Assembly (NCBI RefSeq): GCF_002240225.1
Contig: NZ_CP022584.1
Coordinates: 1-64,000 of the forward strand
Length of the DNA: 64,000 nt
Reading direction: 5' to 3'
Source of the DNA: Paenibacillus physcomitrellae
GTDB lineage: Bacteria; Bacillota; Bacilli; Paenibacillales; Paenibacillaceae
Shown: positions 1-11,376 of the stretch, one piece after another
How the letters are laid out: the number at the start of each line of letters is the position of its first letter
How positions within the stretch are numbered: the stretch's first letter is position 1
Notes under the pieces: model-generated
Databases searched by the model: none
Told to the model about the DNA's origin: nothing
Seen by the model: only the letters and a program-made list of their open reading frames with translations
Program-made: the position numbers and the translations under genes

Positions 1-2344
<2,344 letters not shown>

Positions 2345-2631
2345 AAAATGGACCCACCAAAGTGAAGAGAAGCTGACGAAGCGAACTCCGAATACTTTGG
2401 CGGGGACCCGAAAGATACCCCAAAAAGTGAAGCGGAGGCTTCGGAGAGTACTACCTAGGTACTTTTCGGGGATCCCGGGAAACCGAGTAAGGGCTAATTC
2501 ACACTTGATTGTTTCGTATCCAGTTTTCAGGTGATCAAACATCTGAACCGATTTTAAGCTGCAAGTCCTTTCTAAGGTCTGATATTTTACTGAAGCGAAA
2601 GACGCGGAAGTAAAGCAGCGCAAAAATCATG
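2345..2631 (+). other. 23S-5S internal transcribed spacer
   Basis: A 287-nt spacer with no tRNA and no credible ORF. It has several short self-complementary segments, for example around 2440-2480, as expected for rRNA processing stems. Exact processing sites cannot be read from the sequence. Confidence 0.7.
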
Positions 2632-2749
2632 TTTGGTGGCGATGGCGGAGGGGTTCCACACGTACCCATCCCGAACACGACCGTTAAGCCCTCCAGCGCC
2701 GATGGTACTTGGACCGCAGGGTCCTGGGAGAGTAGGACGCCGCCAAGCA
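2632..2749 (+). rRNA. 5S ribosomal RNA
   Basis: A 118-nt 5S gene beginning TTTGGTGGCGATGGCGG and ending GCCGCCAAGC, so the terminal helix closes. The internal CCCATCCCGAACACG loop and the GGGAGAGTAGGACG block are standard for Firmicutes 5S rRNA. Confidence 0.96.
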
Positions 2750-2779
2750 AACCCTTTAAGGGTGTACATATAATAGCGA

Positions 2780-2854
2780 GGCCCGTTGGTCAAGGGGTTA
2801 AGACACCTCCCTTTCACGGAGGTAACAGGGGTTCGAATCCCCTACGGGTCACCA
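2780..2854 (+). tRNA. tRNA-Glu (TTC)
   Basis: Cloverleaf with acceptor GGCCCGT, anticodon loop CTTTCAC giving TTC, T-arm GGTTCGAATCC and encoded CCA. It is the first of five tRNAs after the 5S gene, 30 nt downstream. Confidence 0.96.
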
Positions 2855-2865
2855 TTACTTCTCTT

Positions 2866-2942
2866 GGAACCGTGGTGTAGAGGCCTAACATGCCTGCCTG
2901 TCACGCAGGAGATCGCGGGTTCGAATCCCGTCGGTTCCGCCA
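2866..2942 (+). tRNA. tRNA-Asp (GTC)
   Basis: Acceptor GGAACCG pairs with CGGTTCC. The anticodon loop CTGTCAC gives GTC, discriminator G is followed by encoded CCA. It lies 11 nt after tRNA-Glu. Confidence 0.96.
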
Positions 2943-2974
2943 TTTATTTAAAAATGGCAGTAATAATTGAATAT

Positions 2975-3058
<84 letters not shown>

Positions 3059-3069
3059 TACTTAATTTT

Positions 3070-3146
3070 CGGGATGTAGCTCAGCTTGGTAGAGCACCTG
3101 GTTTGGGACCAGGGGGTCGCATGTTCGAATCGTGTCATCCCGACCA
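3070..3146 (+). tRNA. tRNA-Pro (TGG)
   Basis: Acceptor CGGGATG pairs with CATCCCG. The anticodon loop TTTGGGA gives TGG, and CCA is encoded. It sits 11 nt after tRNA-Leu. Confidence 0.96.
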
Positions 3147-3153
3147 TTATAAT

Positions 3154-3227
3154 GCGGGTGTAGTTCAATGGTAGAACTCCAGCCTTCCAAGCTGGTAGCG
3201 TGGGTTCGATTCCCATCACCCGCTCCA
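3154..3227 (+). tRNA. tRNA-Gly (TCC)
   Basis: Acceptor GCGGGTG pairs with CACCCGC. The anticodon loop CTTCCAA gives TCC, and CCA is encoded. It is the last tRNA of the cluster, 19 nt before the operon terminator. Confidence 0.96.
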
Positions 3228-3246
3228 AATTAGAAATTAACTGAAG

Positions 3247-3269
3247 CCCTTGTACTGCAAGGGTTTTTT
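3247..3269 (+). terminator. Terminator of the rRNA/tRNA operon
   Basis: CCCTTG and CAAGGG pair around a 5-nt loop and are followed by six T residues, directly after tRNA-Gly. Confidence 0.85.
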
Positions 3270-3375
3270 GCTGCCCAAAAACGGATTAATAATAAAACAA
3301 TGTTTCTTAATGGGACAAAAATGGGGAAAACTTTTCTTCCTGGAGACGGATTGACTTATATCCGCAAAATTCTAC

Positions 3376-3400
3376 ATAGTTTGGTCAGTCAACAAACTAA
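3376..3400 (+). promoter_or_regulatory. XylR operator upstream of the GH8 gene
   Basis: A 25-bp element with left half TAGTTTG and right half CAACAAACTAA. It follows the Bacillus xylO pattern, as I recall it, TTAGTTTG-N-CAACAAACTAA in the same register. It sits just upstream of the -10 element at 3410, where a repressor would block polymerase. The ROK repressor gene at 22221-23408 supplies the likely binding protein. Confidence 0.82.
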
Positions 3401-3406
3401 GTTTTA

Positions 3407-3415
3407 TGTTATAAT
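3407..3415 (+). promoter_or_regulatory. Extended -10 promoter of the GH8 operon
   Basis: TGTTATAAT is an exact extended -10 (TG-N-TATAAT). No good -35 lies at 17 bp, where the XylR operator is, as is usual for extended -10 promoters. The start point would be near 3422, leaving a 5' UTR of about 220 nt. Confidence 0.75.
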
Positions 3416-3447
3416 GACTCAAGAATCGTCTGTAAAATATTTCTTTT

Positions 3448-3461
3448 TGAAAACGGTTACA
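3448..3461 (+). promoter_or_regulatory. cre site (CcpA) in the GH8 5' UTR
   Basis: TGAAAACGGTTACA matches all 14 positions of the cre consensus TGNAARCGNWWWCA. It lies about 25 nt downstream of the inferred start point, a location suited to roadblock repression. Confidence 0.8.
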
Positions 3462-3485
3462 CCCATGTGAGAGGGATGGCGGCTC

Positions 3486-3606
3486 AGATCAACCCAAGAC
3501 TGTACAGCTCAATTTAAGCGATTCAACGACTCAACGTAACCAAAGGCACACCGAAGGCAACACAAGGCAACACAAGGTAACTCAAGGTAACTCAAGGTAA
3601 CTCCAG
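3486..3606 (+). repeat. Degenerate ~10-bp direct repeats in the GH8 leader
   Basis: Units such as CAAGGTAACT and CAAGGCAACA recur about seven times between 3541 and 3605, preceded by looser copies (GACTCAACGT and similar). The stretch is transcribed but has no start codon with a good Shine-Dalgarno. The rest of 3270-3635 holds only the operator, promoter and cre. Confidence 0.8.
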
Positions 3607-3641
3607 GATGTACAACTCAATCATTGGGAGGGTAAATGAAG

Positions 3642-4817
3642 ATGAAAAAGACGTCAGGCGCATTTGATTCCGGCTATTATCGTAATGTTTTTAAGGAGAT
3701 CGGTTTCTCAGAAGAGGAAATTGCAGCCCGGGTGGAGGACACCTGGACGAAGCTGTTTGAAGGCCCTGAGGAAACCCGGATTTACTATGAAGCAGGCGAT
3801 GACATGGGGTATCTGGTGGATACGGGGAATCTCGATGTCCGCACGGAAGGAATGTCTTACGGCATGATGATGGCGGTCCAACTGGATCGTAAAGAGGTGT
3901 TCGACCGGATTTGGAAGTGGACGTATACTTATATGTTCATGACGGAAGGAGAAAATGCTGGCTATTTCGCCTGGTCCTGCAACCTTGACGGCTCGCGGCG
4001 TTCCAATGGCCCTGCGCCGGATGGCGAAGAGTATTTTGCGTTAGCTCTGCTGTTTGCCTCACACCGATGGGGGGACGGCTCGGCGCCGTTTGATTACGGC
4101 AAGCAGGCACGCGACCTGCTCCGGACTTGCCTGCACAAAGGGGAGGACGGAATCGGACAGCCGATGTGGAATCCGGATAATAAGCTGATCAAATTTATTC
4201 CGAACTGTGATTTTTCTGATCCTTCTTATCATCTACCGCATTTCTATGAGCTGTTTGCTTTGTGGGCCTATCCTGAGGACCGTCCGTTCTGGAAGGAAGC
4301 CGCCGCGGCGAGCCGGGCTTATCTTCATACAGCCTGCCACCCGGTTACCGGCCTGGCGCCCGAGTATGCTTATTATGACGGAACTCCAAATGATACGAAG
4401 GGGTACGGAAAATTTTTCAGCGATGCTTACCGGGTGGCGGCCAATATTGGCCTCGATTACGAGTGGTTCCGTGCGGATGAATGGCAGGTGGAGGAAGCGG
4501 ACCGCATTCAGGCTTTTTTTGCGGACATTGAGCCGGAGGACTACCGGAGATACACCCTAGACGGGGAGCCTTTGGAGGAAAAATCGCTGCACCCGGTAGG
4601 CCTGCTGGCCACCAATGCGATAGCTTCTCTGGCAGCAGCCGGCCCGCATGCTGCAGACGCTGCAAAATTGCTGTGGAACACACCCGTGCGTACCGGCAGC
4701 CGCAGATATTATGACAACTGTCTTTATATGTTTGCCATTTTGGCTTTAAGCGGACGTTATCGGATCATTAAACCTTCAGATGCAGAGTTAGATGTAGATT
4801 CAGGAGCTTCGAAATAA
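3642..4817 (+). CDS. rex: GH8 reducing-end xylose-releasing exo-oligoxylanase
   Basis: A 391-aa family GH8 hydrolase of the Rex type, which releases xylose from the reducing end of xylooligosaccharides. There is no signal peptide, so it acts in the cytoplasm on imported oligomers. The inverting acid is the Glu of RTEGMSYG (residue 69), the Asp of GPAPDG (127) and of FFSDAYR (261) match the other family acidic residues, and SLHPVG (near 317) resembles the loop that blocks the far subsite in Rex. An ATG at 3636 is possible, but GGGAGGG at 3626-3632 is 9 nt from 3642 and only 3 nt from 3636. It is the first gene after the XylR/cre-controlled promoter and is followed by the two-component genes. 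Rex specificity rather than endoxylanase is from sequence similarity as I recall it. Confidence 0.9.
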   Translation: MKKTSGAFDSGYYRNVFKEIGFSEEEIAARVEDTWTKLFEGPEETRIYYEAGDDMGYLVDTGNLDVRTEGMSYGMMMAVQLDRKEVFDRIWKWTYTYMFMTEGENAGYFAWSCNLDGSRRSNGPAPDGEEYFALALLFASHRWGDGSAPFDYGKQARDLLRTCLHKGEDGIGQPMWNPDNKLIKFIPNCDFSDPSYHLPHFYELFALWAYPEDRPFWKEAAAASRAYLHTACHPVTGLAPEYAYYDGTPNDTKGYGKFFSDAYRVAANIGLDYEWFRADEWQVEEADRIQAFFADIEPEDYRRYTLDGEPLEEKSLHPVGLLATNAIASLAAAGPHAADAAKLLWNTPVRTGSRRYYDNCLYMFAILALSGRYRIIKPSDAELDVDSGASK

Positions 4818-4912
4818 AGGCCGAGCGGGTGCCGCCAAGGGACTTGGCAATTTTTAGAGCGCATGACGGCTTGACGACCTGTGAAGATCATTCGATGGAA
4901 GGAGGGGCATGG

Positions 4913-6499
4913 ATGTATAAGGTGATTTTGGTGGAGGACGAAATTTTTGCCAGACAGGGGCTGCGAAATCTGATTGACTGGAACAGCTGTGGTTATGAAG
5001 TCGTTGAAGAGGCCGACAACGGAGAAGAAGCACTCGGGCTGATCGAACAAATCAAACCGGAGCTGGTCATTACGGACATTCGTATGCCGGTGCTTGACGG
5101 ACTGGGGTTGATTCAGACTGTAAGGGACGCGGGCGATGCCGAAACCAAGTTTATGATCATCAGCGGTTACGGTGATTTTCAATATGCTCAGAAGGCCATC
5201 AAATTTGGTGTGAAGGATTTTATACTCAAACCGATCGACGAGCAGGAGCTGTCGGATTCACTGTCACGTCTGTCCGCGGAGATCGGGAAAGAAAAGCAGA
5301 AGCGATCCGCCGGCCAAGAACAGAAAGCGCTTACCAAACTGCTTCGGGGAGAAGCTGCTCCGGAGGAGGTCGAGGAGATCGCCCGAATGGTCGCCCTGCC
5401 GACGGATCGGCATTACGGCTATCTGATTGCGGAGATGAACGATCTGGTCAATCCGCTGAAGCGGGATGCTGAAGCCAAACAGCTGAGAGCATTCCGTCAT
5501 GCCATTATTGAGGAGGTCGCTGCATGGAACCCGGGGATCCAGCCTTTTCATCTGCATGAGCATCGGGTTGGCGTATACAGCTTCCCGGTATGTCTGGATC
5601 CAGCCGCTCTTCCAGTTGGACTGCGGCCTCCGGCTCTTGAGGAGATGGCGGCCCGTATAGGGGCTCGGCTGAACGTCCGTTTTGAACAGCCCATCTATCT
5701 TTATGCCGGAGATGGAGTCCAGCCTCTGGCTGCAATCAATCACTGCTATTTAACGGCTATTGAAACGATGCAGTACAAATACGCTGCCCCTGATCTCCGT
5801 ACTTTAACTTACGGGCAGATGACGAAACAGCCCCTGCGTTATATAGAATTTGAAGCGGGAATCTACGCCAATCTGCTTGAGCAGATGGAGGAGGGCAATC
5901 GGGAAGCGATGCTTGAAGCGGTCGACTCTATTTTTGCAGAGATCCAGCATCGTGCCTTTGCGCCTGAAGCCGTCCACAACGTCATCGCCAGGCTCGTATT
6001 TGGCGTCATCGGCTCCATCTCAGCCATGCAGGGCGACGAGCGGGAGCTTCATTCCCTGGAAGCTGTGCTGCAGTGGCGAAATTACCCGGTGACTTTGCAG
6101 GGGCTTCAGGAACGTTTCCGTCATTTTATTGAGGAAAGTGCTGAAATGGCGGTTCGGCTGCGAAGGAATTATGTAAAGGGAGATATCATGAAGATTAAAA
6201 GCTATATCGAGCGGCACTACAACGAGGATATCAGCCTGAAAAGCATCGCCGCCCGTTTTTTCATGAACCCCGTTTATTTAGGGCAGCTATTCAAGAAAAC
6301 GTTTGGGGTTTATTTCAATGACTTTCTGCTGCAAATCCGCGTGGACAATGCCAAGCGGCTACTTCGTCAGACCGAGCTGCGAGTATACGAGGTTGCGCGT
6401 CACGTTGGTTTTGACAATGCCGATTATTTTGTCTGTAAATTTGAAAAAGTAGAGGGCCGGACGCCCACCGCTTACCGGAACCAAATCTCCTCCAAATAA
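4913..6499 (+). CDS. YesN-type response regulator, AraC output domain
   Basis: A 528-aa cytoplasmic response regulator. The N-terminal receiver domain (about 1-120) has VEDE, the phosphoacceptor Asp55 in ITDIRMP and the conserved Lys in ILKPID. A central region of unknown fold follows, then a C-terminal AraC-type double helix-turn-helix (about 430-525, with VARHVGFDNADYFVCKFEK). The frame opens upstream at 4829, but AAGGAGG at 4899-4905 is 7 nt before ATG 4913, and the preceding residues do not belong to a receiver domain. It is 95 nt after rex and 17 nt before its kinase. Such regulators usually activate the neighbouring sugar ABC transporter, here the genes at 8474-12309. Confidence 0.9.
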   Translation: MYKVILVEDEIFARQGLRNLIDWNSCGYEVVEEADNGEEALGLIEQIKPELVITDIRMPVLDGLGLIQTVRDAGDAETKFMIISGYGDFQYAQKAIKFGVKDFILKPIDEQELSDSLSRLSAEIGKEKQKRSAGQEQKALTKLLRGEAAPEEVEEIARMVALPTDRHYGYLIAEMNDLVNPLKRDAEAKQLRAFRHAIIEEVAAWNPGIQPFHLHEHRVGVYSFPVCLDPAALPVGLRPPALEEMAARIGARLNVRFEQPIYLYAGDGVQPLAAINHCYLTAIETMQYKYAAPDLRTLTYGQMTKQPLRYIEFEAGIYANLLEQMEEGNREAMLEAVDSIFAEIQHRAFAPEAVHNVIARLVFGVIGSISAMQGDERELHSLEAVLQWRNYPVTLQGLQERFRHFIEESAEMAVRLRRNYVKGDIMKIKSYIERHYNEDISLKSIAARFFMNPVYLGQLFKKTFGVYFNDFLLQIRVDNAKRLLRQTELRVYEVARHVGFDNADYFVCKFEKVEGRTPTAYRNQISSK

Positions 6500-6516
6500 A
6501 CGTACGGGGCCTGATT

Positions 6517-8295
6517 ATGAAATTTAATTTTAACCATGTCCGCCTGAGAGGCAAAATGCTGATCCTTTACACGATAGCTGTGTTTATCCCGATCGTAGTG
6601 ACTAATATCGTGTTCTATCAGGTGACGACACACAACGTCAAACAGCAGAAGATCAATGACATGTCGAAGGCGATGGAGCAGATCCGGAACGAATTTTTGG
6701 CCCAGATTGACGTGGCCGTAGGGATCTCTTCGATCCTTTATACGGATAACCTGCTGAATGATGCCATTGAAAAAAAATACGAAACGCCATCCGATTACAT
6801 CGATTCCTATTACGCCACCATCAGTCCGACCTTGTATCGTTACTCTCCTATCTACAAAGCCATTCAGAATATTTCGATTTACACCAACAATAGTTCAGTC
6901 ATCGGGGGCGGAGGTATACTTCCGATCACATCCGGTGTCCGCCAGGAACCATGGTACAGGGCCGTCATGCAGACCACTGCTTCCTCGCCCGTTGTTGTCC
7001 GGAGCATTAACTATACTTACAAAGGACCTGAAACGACTTATACGGTTGTCCGTAAGCTGAATTATTACAAGTACCAAAATCTCCGAACTAAAGTATTAAA
7101 AATCGACATCAGCCTGGATACCGTCAGCGGCCTGTTCCGAAATTCGACGCTTCAAGGCAAGCTTTATCTGGTCAACGACGCCGGTATTATCGACTATGCA
7201 ACCGCTCCAGAGCTGGATTGGCAGGCCCGGGGAGTGTCGCTGAAGCAGCTCTCTATTCCTTCCCATACGATTATCTTTAAAGAAGATTTCAACAACGTTA
7301 ATTATTTGCGGGGGTGGCACATTGAGGGACATTTTCCTGAAAATGAGCTGCTGAAGGATGTCTATCGTTCCCGGAACTTTGTCCTTTATCTGGCCATTCC
7401 GAATTTGCTTGTGCCGACCTTGTTTATCATCTGGTTCACCCGTTCCTTTAACAGACGGATTATTCGGATTCTGAAGCATATGAAGAAGGTCAAAAACCAT
7501 CATTTCGAAACCATCAAGCACGAGCAGTATCCGGATGAAATTGGACAGCTGACCGATGAATTCAACCGGATGACCCTACAGATCCGCAAGCTGATTGATG
7601 ACGTGTACATTGCAGACATTCAGCGCAAGGATTTGGAGCTCAAACGCAAGCAGGCCCAGCTTCATGCGCTGCAGAGCCAGATCAATCCACATTTCCTGTT
7701 TAATGCGCTGGAGACGATACGGATGCGGAGTTTACTCAAGAAAGAGGCGGAAACAGCTAAAATCATTCACAATATGGCGAAAATATTCCGCAAATCCTTG
7801 ACTTGGGGCCGGGATCTTGTATTTGTGCGTGAGGAGCTGGAATTGATCCACTGCTTCCTTGAGATCCAGAAATACCGGTTTGGAGACAAGCTCGAATACG
7901 AGGTGGACATTGACGAAGCGGCCTACGGGTGCCTGATTCCGAAAATGACCATTTTACCGTTTGTCGAAAATGCCAGCATCCATGGTATAGAGCCGCTGAA
8001 GGAAGGCGGACGGATTACGCTGCGCATCTGGCTGGAGGACGCCAAACTGATTGCCGAAGTCAAGGACAACGGTGCAGGGATTGGACAGGACCAGCTGGCC
8101 GAAATCAGGCATTCGCTGGCCAATGAGGAAGCGATAGGTGAGCATATCGGCATCCGCAACGCTTATTATCGGCTGAAGCTCAATTATCGGGAGCAATTGT
8201 ATTTCATGCTCAATAGCTCGACTGACGAAGGCACAAACGTACGGATTGAACTGCCGGACGTACAGGAAGAGGTGCTGAAGGAGGCGGTCGATTGA
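6517..8295 (+). CDS. YesM-type sensor histidine kinase
   Basis: A 592-aa membrane kinase, partner of the upstream regulator. Membrane segments lie near residues 12-33 and 287-310 and enclose an extracellular sensor domain of about 250 residues. A HAMP linker follows, then the His_kinase domain with the phosphoacceptor His392 in INPHFLFNALE, then a HATPase domain with FVENASIHG and a DNGAGIG loop. This is the layout of the LytS/YesM kinase family paired with AraC-type regulators. The ligand is inferred to be a xylan-derived oligosaccharide, possibly presented by the binding protein encoded next. Confidence 0.9.
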   Translation: MKFNFNHVRLRGKMLILYTIAVFIPIVVTNIVFYQVTTHNVKQQKINDMSKAMEQIRNEFLAQIDVAVGISSILYTDNLLNDAIEKKYETPSDYIDSYYATISPTLYRYSPIYKAIQNISIYTNNSSVIGGGGILPITSGVRQEPWYRAVMQTTASSPVVVRSINYTYKGPETTYTVVRKLNYYKYQNLRTKVLKIDISLDTVSGLFRNSTLQGKLYLVNDAGIIDYATAPELDWQARGVSLKQLSIPSHTIIFKEDFNNVNYLRGWHIEGHFPENELLKDVYRSRNFVLYLAIPNLLVPTLFIIWFTRSFNRRIIRILKHMKKVKNHHFETIKHEQYPDEIGQLTDEFNRMTLQIRKLIDDVYIADIQRKDLELKRKQAQLHALQSQINPHFLFNALETIRMRSLLKKEAETAKIIHNMAKIFRKSLTWGRDLVFVREELELIHCFLEIQKYRFGDKLEYEVDIDEAAYGCLIPKMTILPFVENASIHGIEPLKEGGRITLRIWLEDAKLIAEVKDNGAGIGQDQLAEIRHSLANEEAIGEHIGIRNAYYRLKLNYREQLYFMLNSSTDEGTNVRIELPDVQEEVLKEAVD

Positions 8296-8398
8296 AGCCG
8301 TGTACGACGATTGGGGAAATAAAGGATTGAGCAAGAGACTGACTAAACAACCGAGCAAACATCTAAGGTTTTCAAAGTACAGTATAAAGTTTGTCGGG

Positions 8399-8427
8399 TT
8401 ATCAGAATATCCCCTGTTCTTTACAAT
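8399..8427 (+). promoter_or_regulatory. Promoter of the binding-protein operon
   Basis: TTATCA at 8399-8404, a 17-bp spacer, and TACAAT at 8422-8427. It lies in the 178-nt gap between the kinase and the binding-protein gene, so the transporter genes probably have their own transcript. Confidence 0.6.
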
Positions 8428-8440
8428 GAAAGTGCTTACA
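8427..8440 (+). promoter_or_regulatory. cre-like site at the transporter promoter
   Basis: TGAAAGTGCTTACA matches 13 of 14 positions of TGNAARCGNWWWCA; only the central C is T. It overlaps the end of the -10 element, where CcpA would block initiation. Confidence 0.65.
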
Positions 8441-8473
8441 AAAAAGAATGAGCGAAAGGGGATAAAGACATTC

Positions 8474-10195
8474 ATGGTCAGAAAGAAGCTTGCAATGTTA
8501 GGTTTAACCCTTCTAATGACGGCTTCCTTGACTGCCTGCGGCGGAGGAGGAAACAGCGGGAAGAACAACGCCTCCTCGGCAGAGCCTTCCGGAAATGCCA
8601 GTGCCTCTAACTCGGCAAGCAACACGGCTCAGGAGGATAAGACGCCGGTAACCTTTACTTATTTTAATGCCAACTCCCAGGTACCTGACATTGACTCCAA
8701 CAAGACTGAAATTGGCAAGAAGCTGGAGGAGCAAACAGGTGTCAACTTTAAGCTGCAGTTCCCGGTAGGGGATGTGAACACCAAAATTGGCACGATGATT
8801 GCGAGCGGCGATTATCCGGACGTACTCGCTCCGGATACGGCGATTGACAAGATTTTGGAAGCCAAGGCTTTTATCCCGTTAAACGACCTGATCGAGCAAT
8901 ACGGTCCCAACATTAAAAGGGTATATGGCCCTTATTTCAACCAGATGAAGCAGGCGGACGGCAACATTTATTTCCTTCCGTTTTCCGCAGTCGTAGGCGA
9001 TTACCTGCCTGCACCGACAATTGGTCAGGGAGCATTTTTTATTCAGCGCCGTGTCCTGAAAGAGTTCGGTTATCCTAAAATCAAAACACTGGATGAATAT
9101 TTTGATTTAATCAAGAAATACAATGACGCACATAAAAGTGAAGGCCTCACAGGCTTTACCTCGCTTACTTACGACTGGCGGACGATGGGGATTTTTAATG
9201 CACCTATGCATCTTGCCGGCTACCCGAACGACGGGGACGTGACCGTGGATATGGCGACACATAAATCGAATGTCTATGCGGACGACGATTCCACCAAGAA
9301 TTGGCTCAAGAAACTGAACGAAATCAACAACGAAGGTCTTTACGACAAGTCTTCTTTCGTCAATAACTATGACCAGTATCTGGCCAAAGTTTCATCCGGC
9401 AAAGTGCTCGGCTTCTTCGATTACGAATGGGAAGTGGACCAGGCGATTCAAAACATCCGCAAAACCGGCAATGACGACCTGGATTACATGCCTCTGCCGA
9501 TCGTATTCGATCAAAATACAAAAGATCAGTATCTCGATCCTAACTCCTTTGTTGATAATCGTGGTGTAGGTATCACGACGAGCGCCAAAGATCCGGTTCG
9601 AATTATCAAGTTTTTCGATAACATGCTGAAGGAAGAGAATCAAATTATGATTCAGTGGGGCTTCAAAGGTGAAACCTACGAAGTGAACGATCAAGGCCGA
9701 TTCTATCTGACTCCAGAGCAAATCGAAGCGCGCAAGGATAATGCGACTAATCAGAAGGTAGGTTTTACTTACTTTAACTACAGCTGGCCGATGTATGGTA
9801 CAGCTTCTACACTTAGTGACGGCAATGCTTACGCGGTTAATAGCCAGCCAGAAGTTGCTCAGGCTTCTTTTACGGAAGGCGATCGGAATATTCTTGAAAA
9901 ATACGGCGTTAGAACGTTCTCTGAGCTGTTTGCAGCTCCAGACGATCGACCTTGGTACCCTGCCTGGAGTATTTCTATCGAACAGGGTTCTCCTGCGGAA
10001 ATATTTCAGCAGAAGTCCAAAGACGTTAAACTCAAATATTTCCCGAAACTTGTGCTTGCCAAACCGGATCAGTTTGATGCGATCTGGGATGAATATCTTA
10101 AGGAATTCGGCAAATTGGACGTAAAAGGTTTTGAGAGCACCATGGATGAACTGATCGCGGCCAAAATCGCCAAAGTAACGGGCGGTGCAAATTAA
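8474..10195 (+). CDS. Sugar ABC transporter substrate-binding lipoprotein
   Basis: A 573-aa extracellular solute-binding protein of the LplA-like group common in Paenibacillus. It has a lipoprotein signal with lipobox LTAC (Cys22), followed by a Gly/Ser/Asn-rich linker and a bi-lobed binding domain (about 50-560). The open frame extends to 8300, but those residues are not signal-like; ATG 8474 begins the clear signal peptide. AAAGGGG at 8455-8461 is about 12 nt upstream, rather far. It is the first gene of the operon with two permeases. The substrate is inferred to be xylooligosaccharide from the rex and two-component neighbours. Confidence 0.92.
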   Translation: MVRKKLAMLGLTLLMTASLTACGGGGNSGKNNASSAEPSGNASASNSASNTAQEDKTPVTFTYFNANSQVPDIDSNKTEIGKKLEEQTGVNFKLQFPVGDVNTKIGTMIASGDYPDVLAPDTAIDKILEAKAFIPLNDLIEQYGPNIKRVYGPYFNQMKQADGNIYFLPFSAVVGDYLPAPTIGQGAFFIQRRVLKEFGYPKIKTLDEYFDLIKKYNDAHKSEGLTGFTSLTYDWRTMGIFNAPMHLAGYPNDGDVTVDMATHKSNVYADDDSTKNWLKKLNEINNEGLYDKSSFVNNYDQYLAKVSSGKVLGFFDYEWEVDQAIQNIRKTGNDDLDYMPLPIVFDQNTKDQYLDPNSFVDNRGVGITTSAKDPVRIIKFFDNMLKEENQIMIQWGFKGETYEVNDQGRFYLTPEQIEARKDNATNQKVGFTYFNYSWPMYGTASTLSDGNAYAVNSQPEVAQASFTEGDRNILEKYGVRTFSELFAAPDDRPWYPAWSISIEQGSPAEIFQQKSKDVKLKYFPKLVLAKPDQFDAIWDEYLKEFGKLDVKGFESTMDELIAAKIAKVTGGAN

Positions 10196-10368
10196 TCCTT
10201 TAGCTCGTTTCACTTCTCATGCGGCGGCAGCAAACGAAAGAAAGGGCTTGGCTTCGGCCGGGCCCTGCCTTTCGAACTGCTAGGAGGCTTCTTGAACAGG
10301 CCCCCAGGCCAGCCGGTTTGATGAGGATGAGGCTGCAGATTAGCATGCGATCGAGGAGGAGAGAAGCC

Positions 10369-11358
10369 ATGGATAATCAAACTGCCGCTCCAGCGGCCGG
10401 TACTCCGGCAGTGCCGAAACCTAACAACCCTAAACCTAAGGGAGCCAAACGATTCTTTAAGCTGCTCCTCAAGCAGAAGGCGCTGATTTTCATGTCCGTG
10501 CCTTTTGTCATCTGGATTTTTGTGTTCAAATATCTTCCATTATGGGGCTGGACCATCGCTTTCCAGCATTACCGGCCCAATCTCAGCATGTTTCAGCAGG
10601 AATGGGTAGGCTTGTCGCAGTTCAAATTTCTGTTCTCCGACGATGCCTTCATTCGGGTCATGCGCAATACGGTGGCTATGGCTGTCATCAAGCTGGTTCT
10701 TGGATTCGTTACCGCTATAACGCTTGCCATACTGCTTAATGAGCTGCGTATTATTTTCTTCAAACGGTTTGTCCAGACGATCAGTTACCTGCCGCATTTT
10801 ATTTCCTGGGTCGTGGCGGCGAACCTGATTTCGACCGCGTTGTCTATAGACGGCGACGGAATTATCAACAAAGTGCTGGTGGGGCTGCATATTATCCATG
10901 AGCCTATAATGTGGCTTGGAATTGGCCCTTATTTCTGGGGAATTCTCGGAATTTCCGAGGTTTGGAAGGATGTCGGCTGGAATACGATCGTATACCTGGC
11001 TGCCATGACAATGATTGATCCATCGCAGTACGAAGCTGCAGAGATTGACGGAGCGAACCGATTCCAGCGAATTCTGCGGGTTACGCTTCCCGGTCTGAAG
11101 CCGGTCATTATCATTTTGCTGATCATGAACCTGGGCAACATTCTGGAAACGGGATTTGAACCACAGTATTTGATGGGCAACGGCATGAATGCGGAATACT
11201 CCGAGAACCTGGAGATCTTTGTACTGAAATACGGGATCTCAATGGGCAACTTCTCGCTCGCCACGGCAGCCGGCATGTTCAAGACGGTGGTCAGCTTTAT
11301 TCTTCTGTTCTCTGCCAATGCAATGGCCAAACGAATGGGCGAGGAAAGATTGTTCTAG
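10369..11358 (+). CDS. Carbohydrate ABC transporter permease (LplB-like)
   Basis: A 329-aa inner-membrane permease with about six transmembrane segments and the EAA loop EAAEIDGANRFQRI that contacts the ATPase. The N-terminus is a Pro/Ala/Lys-rich cytoplasmic tail. The frame opens at 10219, but GAGGAGGAGAG at 10353-10363 precedes ATG 10369. It lies between the binding protein and the second permease. No ATPase gene is in the cluster, which is usual for this transporter class; a shared MsmK-type ATPase encoded elsewhere is likely. Confidence 0.93.
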   Translation: MDNQTAAPAAGTPAVPKPNNPKPKGAKRFFKLLLKQKALIFMSVPFVIWIFVFKYLPLWGWTIAFQHYRPNLSMFQQEWVGLSQFKFLFSDDAFIRVMRNTVAMAVIKLVLGFVTAITLAILLNELRIIFFKRFVQTISYLPHFISWVVAANLISTALSIDGDGIINKVLVGLHIIHEPIMWLGIGPYFWGILGISEVWKDVGWNTIVYLAAMTMIDPSQYEAAEIDGANRFQRILRVTLPGLKPVIIILLIMNLGNILETGFEPQYLMGNGMNAEYSENLEIFVLKYGISMGNFSLATAAGMFKTVVSFILLFSANAMAKRMGEERLF

Positions 11359-11376
11359 GAAGGGAGGAGTACGCCG

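Noticed and set aside
3541..3605. Possible CRISPR-like repeat array
   Set aside because: Units are about 10 bp with no spacers, and no cas genes are present; it is a simple tandem repeat in a 5' UTR.
9392..10213. Antisense open frame of 273 codons opposite the binding-protein gene
   Set aside because: Shadow of a strongly supported lipoprotein gene.
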